From Alitta virens (lineage: Eukaryota > Annelida > Polychaeta > Phyllodocida > Nereididae), in assembly GCA_932294295.1 (NCBI GenBank), contig OW028578.1, positions 36,495,685 through 36,559,684 on the forward strand: a stretch of 64,000 bases of DNA, in the 5' to 3' direction. The notes beneath the pieces are model-generated. The model saw only the letters and a list, made by a program, of their open reading frames with translations, ran no database searches and was not told the origin of the DNA. Below, piece by piece: positions 34,670-44,715 of the stretch (within the stretch, counting starts at the first letter, position 1; each line of letters opens with the position of its first letter). Made by a program: the position numbers and the translations under genes.

Positions 34670-34979
34670 CCCCCACTTGATCGCATATTCAATAATAATG
34701 AAAACAATCCATTGGTTGAATATAATGCTACGCATATGCAAATGAAAACCTTAAAGCTACATGATTCGTATAAACAATTTTATAAAGATTACTACCAGAA
34801 CTTTAAACATGTTATAGAGATTTTATAAAGTCTCTAAAAATTGTACATATATACAGAATGTATAATATCGATTACAAAATGATGCAACTAATGAACGAAT
34901 GTATCATACCACTAGCACAATTTTTGGCAAATATTATCATAATACCTAAAGAGTCCAAATAAAAGGTTAACACTCATGT

Positions 34980-35878
34980 CTAAGGCATACCAAAAAGAGC
35001 AGTTTTGAATCTTTCAAGTTTGACCCTTGTGGCTGGTTTAGTCATTATAACTGCCACCATGTCCTCTGTCGGACAATATTTTACAACTACATTGCGTCTG
35101 TCAACCTCAGTGCGTATGAAATGAAAACGAACATCAATGTGCTTGGACCTCTGGTGATTTTTAGGATTTTTAGACAATGCAATTGTGCCCTGGTTATCCT
35201 CATAGATCACAACAGGCTCAGTTTGGCATTCTAGCCCAAAACCCTTTAATAGCTGGTTGAGATACAAACTCTCCTGCACTGCCGCGGCTAGGGCAATATA
35301 TTCAGCTTCACAAGAGGACAAAGCTACTGTCGGCTGTCTCTTTGACTTCCATGAGACAGGAGGACCATTAACATTCAGGCTTAAATAATATCCAGTAGTA
35401 CTCCTTCTGTCCTCTGTCGATGATGCCCAATCAGCGTCACTGTAACCTACTAGGGCTAACCCATCTTCACACCTCTCATAACACAGTTCATAATCCAAAG
35501 TACCTTTCAGATACCTCAACACATGTTTTGCAGCTACCCAGTGATCCTTACATGGCTTGGTTAAGTACTGAGACAATTTCGTGACAACCCAACAAATATC
35601 TGGTTGTGTACAAGTCATAGCATAAATTAGATTCCAATAACTTCACGATATCTCTGATCACTGGCCTCATCACTAGTAAATTCAAGTTTTGCTTGCTCCA
35701 TGAAAATCTCACAATCAAGTGGAGCATTGAGGTATGCGGTTTTAACGTCCATCTGGTGCAACGTTAAGTTGTGCTGTACTGCCAACTGCATCAAAACACG
35801 GATCGAAAGAAGGTTGGCAGTAGGGGCAAAAGTTTCATAATAATCAATCCCTTCTATTTGGCTATAACCTTTCGCCAC
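34980..35878 (-). pseudogene. copia RT and RNase H remnant
   Basis: From 35878 the frame gives YSQIEGIDYYETFAPTANLL and LHQMDVKTAYLNAPL, the start of copia RT. It then jumps from IFMEQ to YREVIG, so the YVDD-containing palm is deleted. A further shift leads to the RNase H part (35618-34980) with VGYSDADWASSTEDRRSTTG, SSCEAEYIALAAA and EDNQGTIALSKNP, ending KLERFKTALFGMP. The element therefore cannot reverse-transcribe. Confidence 0.85.
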
Positions 35879-38763
35879 ATATCTGGCCTTGTAAGTTTTA
35901 CAACAAATGCCTTTTCACTGCTTGACCATCTTCTGCCACGTGGCTTCCTTTGAGCCATCGAGATCTGCACCATCACAAATTGCAGTGCTGGCCCTGTTAG
36001 GAACTCCGATAGCTTCAGCCTAAGATCTGCTATTTTCTTGTAAGTTTTACAACCATTGCCACCTTCCTTAATTGTATACACCCAACGCCCCCCCCCCCCC
36101 ACCCAACGCCCCCCCCCCCTCCTCCCCCCCACTGGCTCTCTACCTTCGGGTAACTCTGTAGGTGTGAAAGTTTCATTCCCTGTCAATGACTTCATTTCTT
36201 CTCTCATTGCCTCCTCCCAGTGTGCAGCTTCATCAGACTCCATGGCTTCACTGTATGTCCGTGGAAAAGCTGACACACGGTAGCAATAATCTACACTGGC
36301 TAATACTTGGTCCTCTTTGTCAATATAACTGACATAGTCCTTGAGATAAGTAGGGGGGTTCCTGTTTCGTTTTGAATACCTGGAATTTTCTGCAACTTGT
36401 GTCAGTTCTACCCTGGGTGGCTCTGTTTCTTTGGGTGCACCCTCTTGCTCCCTGTCTTGTGGCATTTCTTCATGATTAGCATCAACTTCCTGTTGCCCGC
36501 TATGCCCACTATCCTCTTCAATACCCCCAGCTACTGGTTCTTCAGCTACTTCTTGGTTTCTCTCAGGAGCTTCACCATTTTTCTCTCTGCGTGAAGGCAT
36601 CCCGTCAGATTCATCTTCATTAAAATAGGAACCAGTTTGAGTTTGTCTTTCTGTAAAGCTTTTTCTCAGAAATTTCACAACTCTGTGCTTCATGACCTTC
36701 TTGCTTTCAGGATAATATATTAGGTATGCTGGGCTACCCTTGTCATAACCAACAAAAATTCCCTTCATGCATCTGGCATCCAATTTCTGTTTGTCCTGTT
36801 TGTACGCATAACACTCACTTCCAAATATGCACATGTTTGACAAATTGGGTCTTTTTTCGGTGAAAGCTTCATATGGAGTTTGTTTCAGCCTTCTGCTGTA
36901 GCATCTATTTCTGATGTATGCAGACGTCATCACTGCATATGGCCACATTGCCTTCGGGAGTTCGGACTGAATCAGCATACATCTTCCCATCTCAAATATG
37001 GTTCGCCAATTTCTTTCTGCAGTACCATTCTGATGGGGGGAGTAGGGGGCGGAAAATTCATGCTTTATGCAATTTTTGACAAGTACATCTTCAAATGATT
37101 TGGATGTGAACTCCGTACCATTGTCGGACCTCAATCGCCTGACTTGGCCATAGGGACCAGAATCTGCAAGGAATTGCTCTAGAGCCTTCACAGTACAATC
37201 TTTGCCTTTCAAGAAATACACAAAAATCACCCCAGAGTAATCATCAGTGAATGAAATTGAATATTTAAAACCTTCTTTTGAGGCCGGTTCTATTGGGCCT
37301 GCCAAATCAGTATGGACCAACTCTAAAGGTGCTCCAGCCTTTACATCTGCTTGTTTGTTTCTACCTTGTGTCATCTTACCCAGTGTGCAAACATCACAAT
37401 CATTTTGAACATTTTCACAGTTACCAGCAATTTTCATACCGTCAACAACATCTTGTAATTTTACAATATCTTCGACATTGCAATGTCCTAGGACCTGGTG
37501 CCATTCTTTCAGATCTGAGACATAGGCAAAACAATCAACATCAACATTACAAGAATTCAAATAATACAGTCTGCCATGTTTCTCAATGTTTAACTTAACA
37601 CCACTCTTGTCAATCAGTTCTGCTGAGTCCGGGTAAAATACCACTTTAGCGCCTCTTTCTGTGGCCGCTTGCACAGAAAAAATGTTCTGCGGGTAGGATG
37701 GGATAAACAGTGCGTTATTCAGTTGAACATCAGTGCAATTGCCTCGTTCATCGGTCAGCTGCACCACTGCATCACCTCTCGCAAGTGCCACGTTGTTGGC
37801 TCGTGTCCCATCAGCCAAGTCGATGTAGTGTTTCGCTGGATCGAAACTGCCGAAACGAACAAATTTTGATCTGTTGGTCAAGATGTGAGTTGTTGCGCCA
37901 CAGTCCACGAGTAGCATGTCGGGGACTGTACAATTCTTCCCTTTGGCACAGGTATGTTCATGAGCTTTAAACATAAATGAGTGGCTGTCAGCTTCTTCTG
38001 CAACGTGGTTGACTCTATCTCGATCTTTCCCACTTTTGTCCCTTCGGCAACATGTTTCATCATTGTGGGAAGAATTGTTACAGCTACCACACCATTTTCC
38101 CTTAGGCTTGTTTCTACAGTGCGCAAAAAAGTGGCCGGTTTGGCCGCACTTGTAACAGACTCTTGAACTGCTGGTGTTCATAGTCTTCATCACTGTGTCA
38201 TCATTCATTGCCTGTCTTGAGCGTTCTGTATCTTCGAAGCTTCGCAATGATGCTTTGAATTCAGTAAAGGTCTGTTTATTTTCATTTTGGGTAACCACAA
38301 CCACAAATGGCTTGAAGCTATCCGGCAATCCCTTGAGTACCATGGCGATCAATAAGCTGTCACTTACGTTTTCCCCAGCATGTTTCAGGGCAGTGGCAGC
38401 TGACTCCGCTCTTATTACGTAATCTGTAACAGTTTCATCCAATCCTTTGACAAGTGATGTCAGTTCTGTATACAGTGATATTATGCGTGGTTTTCCAGCA
38501 CCAGCATAATGTTCCCTTAAAATAGACAATACTTTACAGCCATCGTCCATGGCATCTCTTATAACCAATGCAAGGGTCCTGTCATCCAGGAATTGAATTA
38601 ATTCTGCAAATGCTTCGGCATTTTTATCAGCATCCAACACAATCAAAGCATTTTCTTCATCAGCATACTTTGGCGCGATAACATCTTTGAGCTTTCTGAG
38701 CCGCATGTAGCCGAGAAATTTCACCTCCCATTGTCCGTATTTCCTTTCATCTCCATCAAACAC
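35854..38763 (-). CDS. copia gag-protease-integrase ORF
   Basis: An open frame of 969 codons. Gag has RKYGQWEVKFLGYMRLRKL and a zinc knuckle CYKCGQTGHFFAHC. Protease has LLVDCGATTHIL. Integrase has an HHCC finger (HQVLGHCNVED..CDVCTLGK) and the DDE core (VHTDLAGP, RSDNGTEF, HQNGTAERNWRT). No ATG is found at the start: the frame is open upstream to within the primer-binding site, so the normal leader and start codon look deleted. Near the end an insertion of about 145 bp (35889-36036), flanked by a 17-bp repeat CTTGTAAGTTTTACAAC, and G-rich expansions at 36080-36130 throw the frame off before RT. Confidence 0.85.
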   Translation of the reverse strand: MFDGDERKYGQWEVKFLGYMRLRKLKDVIAPKYADEENALIVLDADKNAEAFAELIQFLDDRTLALVIRDAMDDGCKVLSILREHYAGAGKPRIISLYTELTSLVKGLDETVTDYVIRAESAATALKHAGENVSDSLLIAMVLKGLPDSFKPFVVVVTQNENKQTFTEFKASLRSFEDTERSRQAMNDDTVMKTMNTSSSRVCYKCGQTGHFFAHCRNKPKGKWCGSCNNSSHNDETCCRRDKSGKDRDRVNHVAEEADSHSFMFKAHEHTCAKGKNCTVPDMLLVDCGATTHILTNRSKFVRFGSFDPAKHYIDLADGTRANNVALARGDAVVQLTDERGNCTDVQLNNALFIPSYPQNIFSVQAATERGAKVVFYPDSAELIDKSGVKLNIEKHGRLYYLNSCNVDVDCFAYVSDLKEWHQVLGHCNVEDIVKLQDVVDGMKIAGNCENVQNDCDVCTLGKMTQGRNKQADVKAGAPLELVHTDLAGPIEPASKEGFKYSISFTDDYSGVIFVYFLKGKDCTVKALEQFLADSGPYGQVRRLRSDNGTEFTSKSFEDVLVKNCIKHEFSAPYSPHQNGTAERNWRTIFEMGRCMLIQSELPKAMWPYAVMTSAYIRNRCYSRRLKQTPYEAFTEKRPNLSNMCIFGSECYAYKQDKQKLDARCMKGIFVGYDKGSPAYLIYYPESKKVMKHRVVKFLRKSFTERQTQTGSYFNEDESDGMPSRREKNGEAPERNQEVAEEPVAGGIEEDSGHSGQQEVDANHEEMPQDREQEGAPKETEPPRVELTQVAENSRYSKRNRNPPTYLKDYVSYIDKEDQVLASVDYCYRVSAFPRTYSEAMESDEAAHWEEAMREEMKSLTGNETFTPTELPEGREPVGGRRGGGRWVGGGGRWVYTIKEGGNGCKTYKKIADLRLKLSEFLTGPALQFVMVQISMAQRKPRGRRWSSSEKAFVVKLTRPDMWRKVIAK

Positions 38764-38788
38764 AAGTCTGTTGTACCTTCCGCCAGTA

Positions 38789-38802
38789 CTGGGCCCATAA
38801 CC
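38789..38802 (-). other. Primer-binding site for the initiator tRNA-Met anticodon arm
   Basis: Directly next to the 5' LTR the plus strand reads CTGGGCCCATAACC, which is the anticodon stem-loop of animal initiator tRNA-Met. The element strand is therefore complementary to it. Drosophila copia is known to prime with an internal half of this tRNA. Confidence 0.75.
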
Positions 38803-38919
38803 TGTGCATTCTTCTCAACTGAATACTTTATTGTTCTTACACAAGATGGCATGACAGTCTAAATCAACAGATTCACCACCTGGCGGAAATTACATTTAAT
38901 AAGCGATCACAGCTTAACA
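38803..38919 (-). repeat. copia 5' LTR
   Basis: 117-bp partner of 34553-34669, bounded TG..CA and followed on its strand by the primer-binding site. Confidence 0.9.
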
Positions 38920-40452
38920 TAACCTCACCACTTCCACACACCACATGATGATGAGACTGTGTTGGATCAAAACCTAAGCAACTTCTTTGAAGAGAAAGAT
39001 TAAAATAATAGGCTGCACTGCAGCTAAACCCTCAGCGAATCCCATATAGCACACAGGCATCTTTAAAATTGTAGTGTGTGTGTCCTGCTCTTGAAACAGA
39101 AATGTTTATGTTTTTTTTTTTTTCAATTTTCGCTAAATATTTTAAAACACAGGTCAGATATGTCAATGTGACTATCAAAATGCAATACTATAATTTAGAT
39201 ATGTTATTGATACAATTTAATTCATATAAGGTAAATAGTATCTTTTATATGGAGGTTTGAATAAGTAGGAATTTTCCCTATTTTGCCCTAATTTTGAAAA
39301 GTCTATAGTATTTACGGCCATGAGACCCCCAAAAGGCACCCCTACACTATTTTAGACATATTATGACAAAGTTGTAAGCATGTAGGTGCAGAAGTGTCAG
39401 AGTTCTATTCCGGAATTAAGTGTTACGCCTGTCCGCCCACCCACCCAACCACCCGCCTTTCGGACGGACATTGATGATAACAAAAACCCTTTTCGAACTT
39501 TTTTTGCTGAGGGTTAAAAAAAGTAAATATAGTGTAATAATAATCTTGATACATAAGAGGTATACTAAACAAATGCGATGAATATTTAATATTATATTTA
39601 TCATTTGTGCATGACTTGATCAAATTATTGTGTCCACAGAACAATACAAAATTAAGGATGATAAGAAGTTCGAAGTATCCTGGTGTAGGTAATAATAGTC
39701 TTTTCACTGAACAGCCCTGAACTCAGCAGGATATAAGTCTTTCCTCTCCTCTTATTACTCATATTGCTTTCCAGACAGAGTTGTATAATAACTAACTGAT
39801 TCCATAAATATAACTTTATCAGAAAAATAACAAACATCAACTAAATGATAACGTGTCAAATATACATTAAAATGCACTGGAATGCTGCTAGGATGCACTT
39901 TGCTTCAGCCAATCACAGCCAAAGGCTCAACCCATTCAATATTTTTTGTTTATAATTAGCAATTTTATAATAATTAGTTGCATGATAATCTATATTACTT
40001 TCACTTGACTCCAATACTTATTATTGTTTTGTTGAACTTCATCAGCCAATAGAATTGCAGTATTCTGTTTTAGCCACCTGGTGGAAATACAGAGAACCTT
40101 CCGTGAAAATCCACTATTTGGAATAATTCTTTTGCAGCAATTGATGACATAGCTCAATGCAATTAATAATGAATGAGAGGCAAAGCTCATATCGAAACCT
40201 CCTAATAATATCTAATATTGGTCAAAATGTAACTGAACATCTTTCCAGTAACTCAGCAACATTGTGGAGAGGTCCAGAAAATATTTATATATCAGTTAAA
40301 ATTCAGAAGCGTCTCTGAAGGTGCCATTCTTAAGTTGTTTATTAAGGTTAGCAATTGAAGCCATTGTTAGATCTTTACACATGTCATCAATATTTCACTC
40401 AAATCTAGTTGTATACCAGATGACTGGAAAGTTGGATGTATTACGCTGTTCC
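38920..40452. other. Intergenic with a MITE fragment
   Basis: GGCTGCACTGCAGCTAAACC at about 39010 matches the palindromic element at 5504. Otherwise no gene is seen. Confidence 0.4.
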
Positions 40453-40455
40453 TTA

Positions 40456-40681
40456 GGCCACGGTTTTTGTTATCTTTCGTTTCTCGACACCGCCAGCCAA
40501 ACTTTTGCAGTGCCGCTCAATTAATAAATCAACAATTGCACATTTATTTATGAAAAAAACACTTTCTGAGGAGTAAGTTTAAAGTAAATTTTCTATTTTT
40601 TTTTATTTTCCGACCGACCGACCGTCTCATGAAAAACGGTCCGAGAACGTGCCGAGAATCATAAGATAAAAAACCGTGGCC
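40456..40681. mobile_element. MITE with about 35-bp inverted repeats and TTA duplication
   Basis: GGCCACGGTTTTTGTTATCT at the left end and AGATAAAAAACCGTGGCC at the right end are inverted. TTA flanks both ends (40453-40455 and 40682-40684), as for PIF/Harbinger insertions. The interior has a (GACC)n run. 226 bp, non-coding. Confidence 0.65.
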
Positions 40682-40770
40682 TTATGATGATCCTGTAAAT
40701 TATTGCCAATATTGGTACTAGGTCAAATTTCTAAAGTTGTTGAGCAAGAGGTTCAGTGTCAATTAATGTC

Positions 40771-42362
40771 ATACCTTATTGATCATGAATGTATTACTTT
40801 AGATTTTACCTTATTGATCATGAATGTATTACTTTAGATTTTACCTTATTGATCATGAATGTATTACTTTAGATTTTACCTTATTGATCATGAATGTATT
40901 ACTTTAGATTTTACCTTATTGATCATGAATGTATTACTTTAGATTTTACCTTATTGATCATGAATGTATTACTTTAGATTTTACCTTATTGATCATGAAT
41001 GTATTATTTTAGATTTTACCTTATTGATCATGAATGTATTACTTTAGATTTTACCTTATTGATCATGAATGTATTACTTTAGATTTTACCTTATTGATCA
41101 TGAATGTATTACTTTAGATTTTACCTTATTGATCACGAATGTATTACTTTAGATTTTACCTTATTGATCACGAATGTATTACTTTAGATTTTACCTTATT
41201 GATCATGAATGTATTACTTTAGATTTTACCTTATTGATCATGAATGTATTACTTTAGATTTTACCTTATTGATCATGAATGTATTACTTTAGATTTTACC
41301 TTATTGATCATGAATGTATTACTTTAGATTTTACCTTATTGATCACGAATGTATTACTTTAGATTTTACCTTATTGATCATGAATGTATTACTTTAGGTT
41401 TTACCTTATTGATCATGAATGTATTACTTTAGATTTTACCTTATTGATCACGAATGTATTACTTTAGATTTGACCTTATTGATCATGAATGTATTACTTT
41501 AGATTTTACCTTATTGATCATGAATGTATTACTTTAGATTTTACCTTATTGATCATGAATGTATTATTTTAGATTTTACCTTATTGATCATGAATGTATT
41601 ACTTTAGATTTTACCTTATTGATCATGAATGTATTACTTTAGATTTTACCTTATTGATCATGAATGTATTACTTTAGATTTTACCTTATTGATCACAAAT
41701 GTATTTCTTTAGATTTTACCTTATTGATCACGAATGTATTACTTTAGATTTTACCTTATTGATCACGAATGTATTACTTTAGATTTTACCTTATTGATCA
41801 CGAATGTATTACTTTAGATTTTACCTTATTGATCACGAATGTATTACTTTAGATTTTACCTTATTGATCACGAATGTATTACTTTAGATTTTACCTTATT
41901 GATCACGAATGTATTACTTTAGATTTTACCTTATTGATCACGAATGTATTACTTTAGATTTTACCTTATTGATCATGAATGTATTACTTTAGATTTTACC
42001 TTATTGATCACGAATGTATTACTTTAGATTTTACCTTATTGATCATGAATGTATTACTTTAGATTTTACCTTATTGATCATGAATGTATTACTTTAGATT
42101 TTACCTTATTGATCACGAATGTATTACTTTAGATTTTACCTTATTGATCATGAATGTATTACTTTAGATTTTACCTTATTGATCACGAATGTATTACTTT
42201 AGATTTTACCTTATTGATCATGAATGTATTACTTTAGATTTTACCTTATTGATCATGAATGTATTACTTTAGATTTTACCTTATTGATCATGAATGTATT
42301 ACTTTAGATTTTACCTTATTGATCATGAATGTATTACTTTAGATTTTACCATATTGATCATG
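40771..42362. repeat. 35-bp satellite, about 45 copies
   Basis: The unit begins TTACCTTATTGATCATGAAT and ends GTATTACTTTAGATT. Copies differ mainly at one site, CATGAATG or CACGAATG. The CAC form is rare on the left, dominates at about 41680-41960, and alternates with CAT at 41970-42200. Spacers are absent. Confidence 0.95.
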
Positions 42363-42715
42363 CTTGAATATTAGAATTGATGAGTAGTATTTTGATGACA
42401 AACTATGTAATGGAGTCTGTTTCCTCGATATAGCTAAATACTTTGACACCATCAGTCTACCTTAATGGTTGAAGTCATAATAAGTTATCTGAATTTTTCA
42501 ATGTCAATACAGGGGTACCACAGGGGTCCATTTTTAGAACCCTATTATTTGTTCTCTTTGTCAATGACTTGCCTATGTTCATTAAAAATATCCTTGTACA
42601 ATGTTTGATGATGTTACAATAATACAGTCAGTCATACCAATGTCTTTGAGGTAAATGATTTAAATGTTGTTTTAGTCAATGTAAACGAATTGTACAATGC
42701 AATTAGACTACTGCT
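42363..42715 (+). mobile_element. LINE reverse-transcriptase fragment (palm)
   Basis: GVCFLDIAKYFDTI, then GVPQGSIFRTLLFVLFVNDL and a degraded FDDVTIIQ are RT motifs of a non-LTR element, with one shift in the last part. It continues after the Polinton at 63689. Together they form one split LINE. Confidence 0.75.
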
Positions 42716-42734
42716 AAGGGTCAAGAAATCAGAT

Positions 42735-43539
42735 TGTTGGAATTGTACAGGAAAGATGACAGCCTATTGCACACGATGCCTTTATTGTACTAATATCGGT
42801 AGTATATCGGTGAATCTACAAACAGAAATAACAAATATAAATACGAGTAACTAATCAGTAACAATACATAGATATATATATTAAAGCATTAAATCCTCAC
42901 GACTGGTCATGTGCAGTTTCAATACTTATGCATAGCATATATCAAAGTTGCATTAAAGAGATTATCACAAATATTTGCAATAAATTATAAGCCATATAAA
43001 CCACTAATGTTATGATAATTAGATAATGCTACATAGTCAACGAATATCACATTGGATAACTGGATAAATAAGATTTCCAAACTCACAAAGCTGTGGCATG
43101 TATATTCCCATGACCTGACAAAGAGCCAAAATTAACAAAGACAGAAGTGAACGCTACTTACAAAGCCATGGATGTACAAAGCCATGGATTGAATATGTCA
43201 GCCATATTGAAATTCATATATGCATAATCACAAGACATGTGAAGAAATACTTGTATCTACGTTTAATTAGCACACAATGGTAATGCATTTTAAACTAAAT
43301 ATAGAAAAATAACTGTAATGAAGGACTACAAATTGTTAACATACTTTGAAGCAATATACGAAATGGGAGACTCCTAAACATTAGCCTTCAATGGCTGTCA
43401 GCAAAAAAATGGAAATGGAATATCACAACAGGTAAACATCTGTTAATCCAACCAGCCTTTGTCATGCATCGCTGAAGAAAGGCTAGGGCTGACACCTGGT
43501 GCACAAGATACATTGAAGTGAAGACGCCTAGTGGCAACA
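42735..43539. repeat. Possible solo LTR or other insertion within the LINE
   Basis: The LINE reading is interrupted by 805 bp that starts TGTTGGAATTGTACAGG and ends GTGGCAACA, the TGTTG..CAACA form of LTR ends. Flanks (CAGAT, ATATA) do not match as a duplication. No coding content. The call is tentative. Confidence 0.25.
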
Positions 43540-43676
43540 ATATAAATTATCATTACTTATGTACATGGTCACCTTAGCCTACATATAAATAACAGAAACT
43601 CAAACTGTTGCACAGATACTGTATTAATCAGTGGCACAGTAGACCCAAATCACACTGTTACATTTCTGTTTATTTA

Positions 43677-43682
43677 AATGAG
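43677..43682. repeat. Target-site duplication (left), AATGAG
   Basis: AATGAG directly precedes the AGTAGTAATA end of element 2. The same six bases follow the right end at 63683-63688. Confidence 0.9.
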
Positions 43683-44137
43683 AGTAGTAATATACAGTGC
43701 TCTACAGCCCGCAAAGGAATCCACTTGACTTTTTGGTGAAACGGAGGTGCTGGGGTGCTCGGGTGCTTCACGCTTCATTGATTTTCTTTTGTCCCGGATC
43801 AAAAACCATCAATGGTCATCGATTTTCTATTGTCTTAGATCAAAGCCATTCATTGATTTTCTATAGAGCAGGACTGGAGCACCTGTGGTGGGGTAATTAA
43901 TTTGACACCCTGTCAAAGTCATCGAAAATGTGAAGTCACGGTGCAGTGAATCAGACCCCCCTTGACCCTCCTCATCCATTGTAATCCATTGCAGTCTGCT
44001 GTAGCTGGCTGTAGTCTGTGGTGCAATACTTGGGAACCCCCCCTAATCTAAAAATAGACAGGGTGTCATTTTCTAAAAATAACCTATGAGGTAATGGGGA
44101 ATAGGGGGAGCCAGTGTAGCCCTCCAGCTGGCCTCCC
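43683..44137 (+). repeat. Left terminal inverted repeat of element 2
   Basis: It matches the right repeat (63341-63682) from the tip through GGAGCACCTGTGGTGGGGTA, then has about 110 extra bases (about 43920-44035), and resumes at CCCCCTAATCTAAAAATAGA up to CCTCCAGCTGGCC. Confidence 0.85.
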
Positions 44138-44142
44138 TACAA

Positions 44143-44149
44143 TATAAAG
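44143..44149 (+). promoter_or_regulatory. TATA box of the first element 2 gene
   Basis: TATAAAG lies 42 bases before the ATG at 44191 and just inside the left terminal repeat. A start near 44175 would leave a very short leader. Confidence 0.55.
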
Positions 44150-44190
44150 CCCCATCACCCCCACTCTCAACACTCAAACTGCTTCTAACC

Positions 44191-44715
44191 ATGGCAACGA
44201 CGAGCTCCTCCTATTACGCTATGACCACTCAACCTGGTGAATGGTCAACCTATGTCCTGGACATAGGTCATAGGAGGAGCGTTAGGGTGCGATCATTTCC
44301 AGAAGGAATGACAATTCATCGCCCCGATGTAGAAGCAAGCGATTTGAGAAAATACTCAATCACACTGGGATGTGGTTCAGTCAAAGTTATGAACAAATTC
44401 TTTGACGAAATACGTCGTGCCGTGGCTGAATGTAAATCTGAGCAAATGACAGAGGAATTCTTTCTCCCTTTGGGTGATATGATTTTCCTCCAAATTAAGC
44501 CAGATTACAAATGTCTCACAATTCGTCAATTCTACAAAAGAAAAGACGATCCAACACCATTACCTGGTATACCCGGTGTTTCATTAAAATTTCAGGAATT
44601 CATCAATCTGGATCCGGAATGGATCGAATTGTTGGATTGTGTGCGTTATGAAAACGCAGAGATTTGTCAATTCGAACATCCAAAAAATCACAAAATCTGT
44701 CAGAAATGTTTCTAG
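44191..44715 (+). CDS. PC4-like single-stranded-DNA-binding protein, element 2
   Basis: 174 residues. The second half has FLQIKPDYKCLTIRQFYK, a P-x-PG turn with PGIPGVSLKFQEFINL, then WIELLDCVRYEN. This is the PC4 pattern of strands ending IRxF, a GVSL strand and a helix. The first half repeats the plan more weakly (SVRVRSFPEGMTIHRPDV, a SITLGCGSVKVMN strand and a FFDEIRRAV helix), so two PC4-like units are likely. The end has CQFEHPKNHKICQKCF, a possible small metal site. It is the first gene inside the left repeat and has its own TATA box. Element 1 has PC4-like genes near both ends of its gene array. PC4 proteins bind ssDNA and aid transcription and replication. The assignment rests on pattern matching. 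Confidence 0.5.
   Translation: MATTSSSYYAMTTQPGEWSTYVLDIGHRRSVRVRSFPEGMTIHRPDVEASDLRKYSITLGCGSVKVMNKFFDEIRRAVAECKSEQMTEEFFLPLGDMIFLQIKPDYKCLTIRQFYKRKDDPTPLPGIPGVSLKFQEFINLDPEWIELLDCVRYENAEICQFEHPKNHKICQKCF

Larger units (their letters stand above)
34553..38919 (-). mobile_element. Ty1/copia LTR retrotransposon, defective
   Basis: Two 117-bp LTRs (34553-34669 and 38803-38919) differ at one noticed base and run TGTTAAG..GCACA on the minus strand. Between them are gag, protease, integrase, RT and RNase H in copia order. A purine-rich AAGTGGGGGTG precedes the 3' LTR. Outer flanking bases (CAACA and TAACC) do not form a target-site duplication. Near-identical LTRs imply recent insertion or conversion, yet the coding part carries an insertion, frameshifts and an RT deletion. 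Confidence 0.9.

Noticed and set aside
34548..38924. Target-site duplication of the copia element
   Set aside because: The five bases outside the LTRs (CAACA and TAACC) do not match.
40771..42362. CRISPR-like array
   Set aside because: Units are contiguous with no unique spacers, in an animal genome. It is a satellite.
42735..43539. Definite solo LTR
   Set aside because: The ends look like LTR ends but the flanks give no duplication. Kept only as a low-confidence feature.
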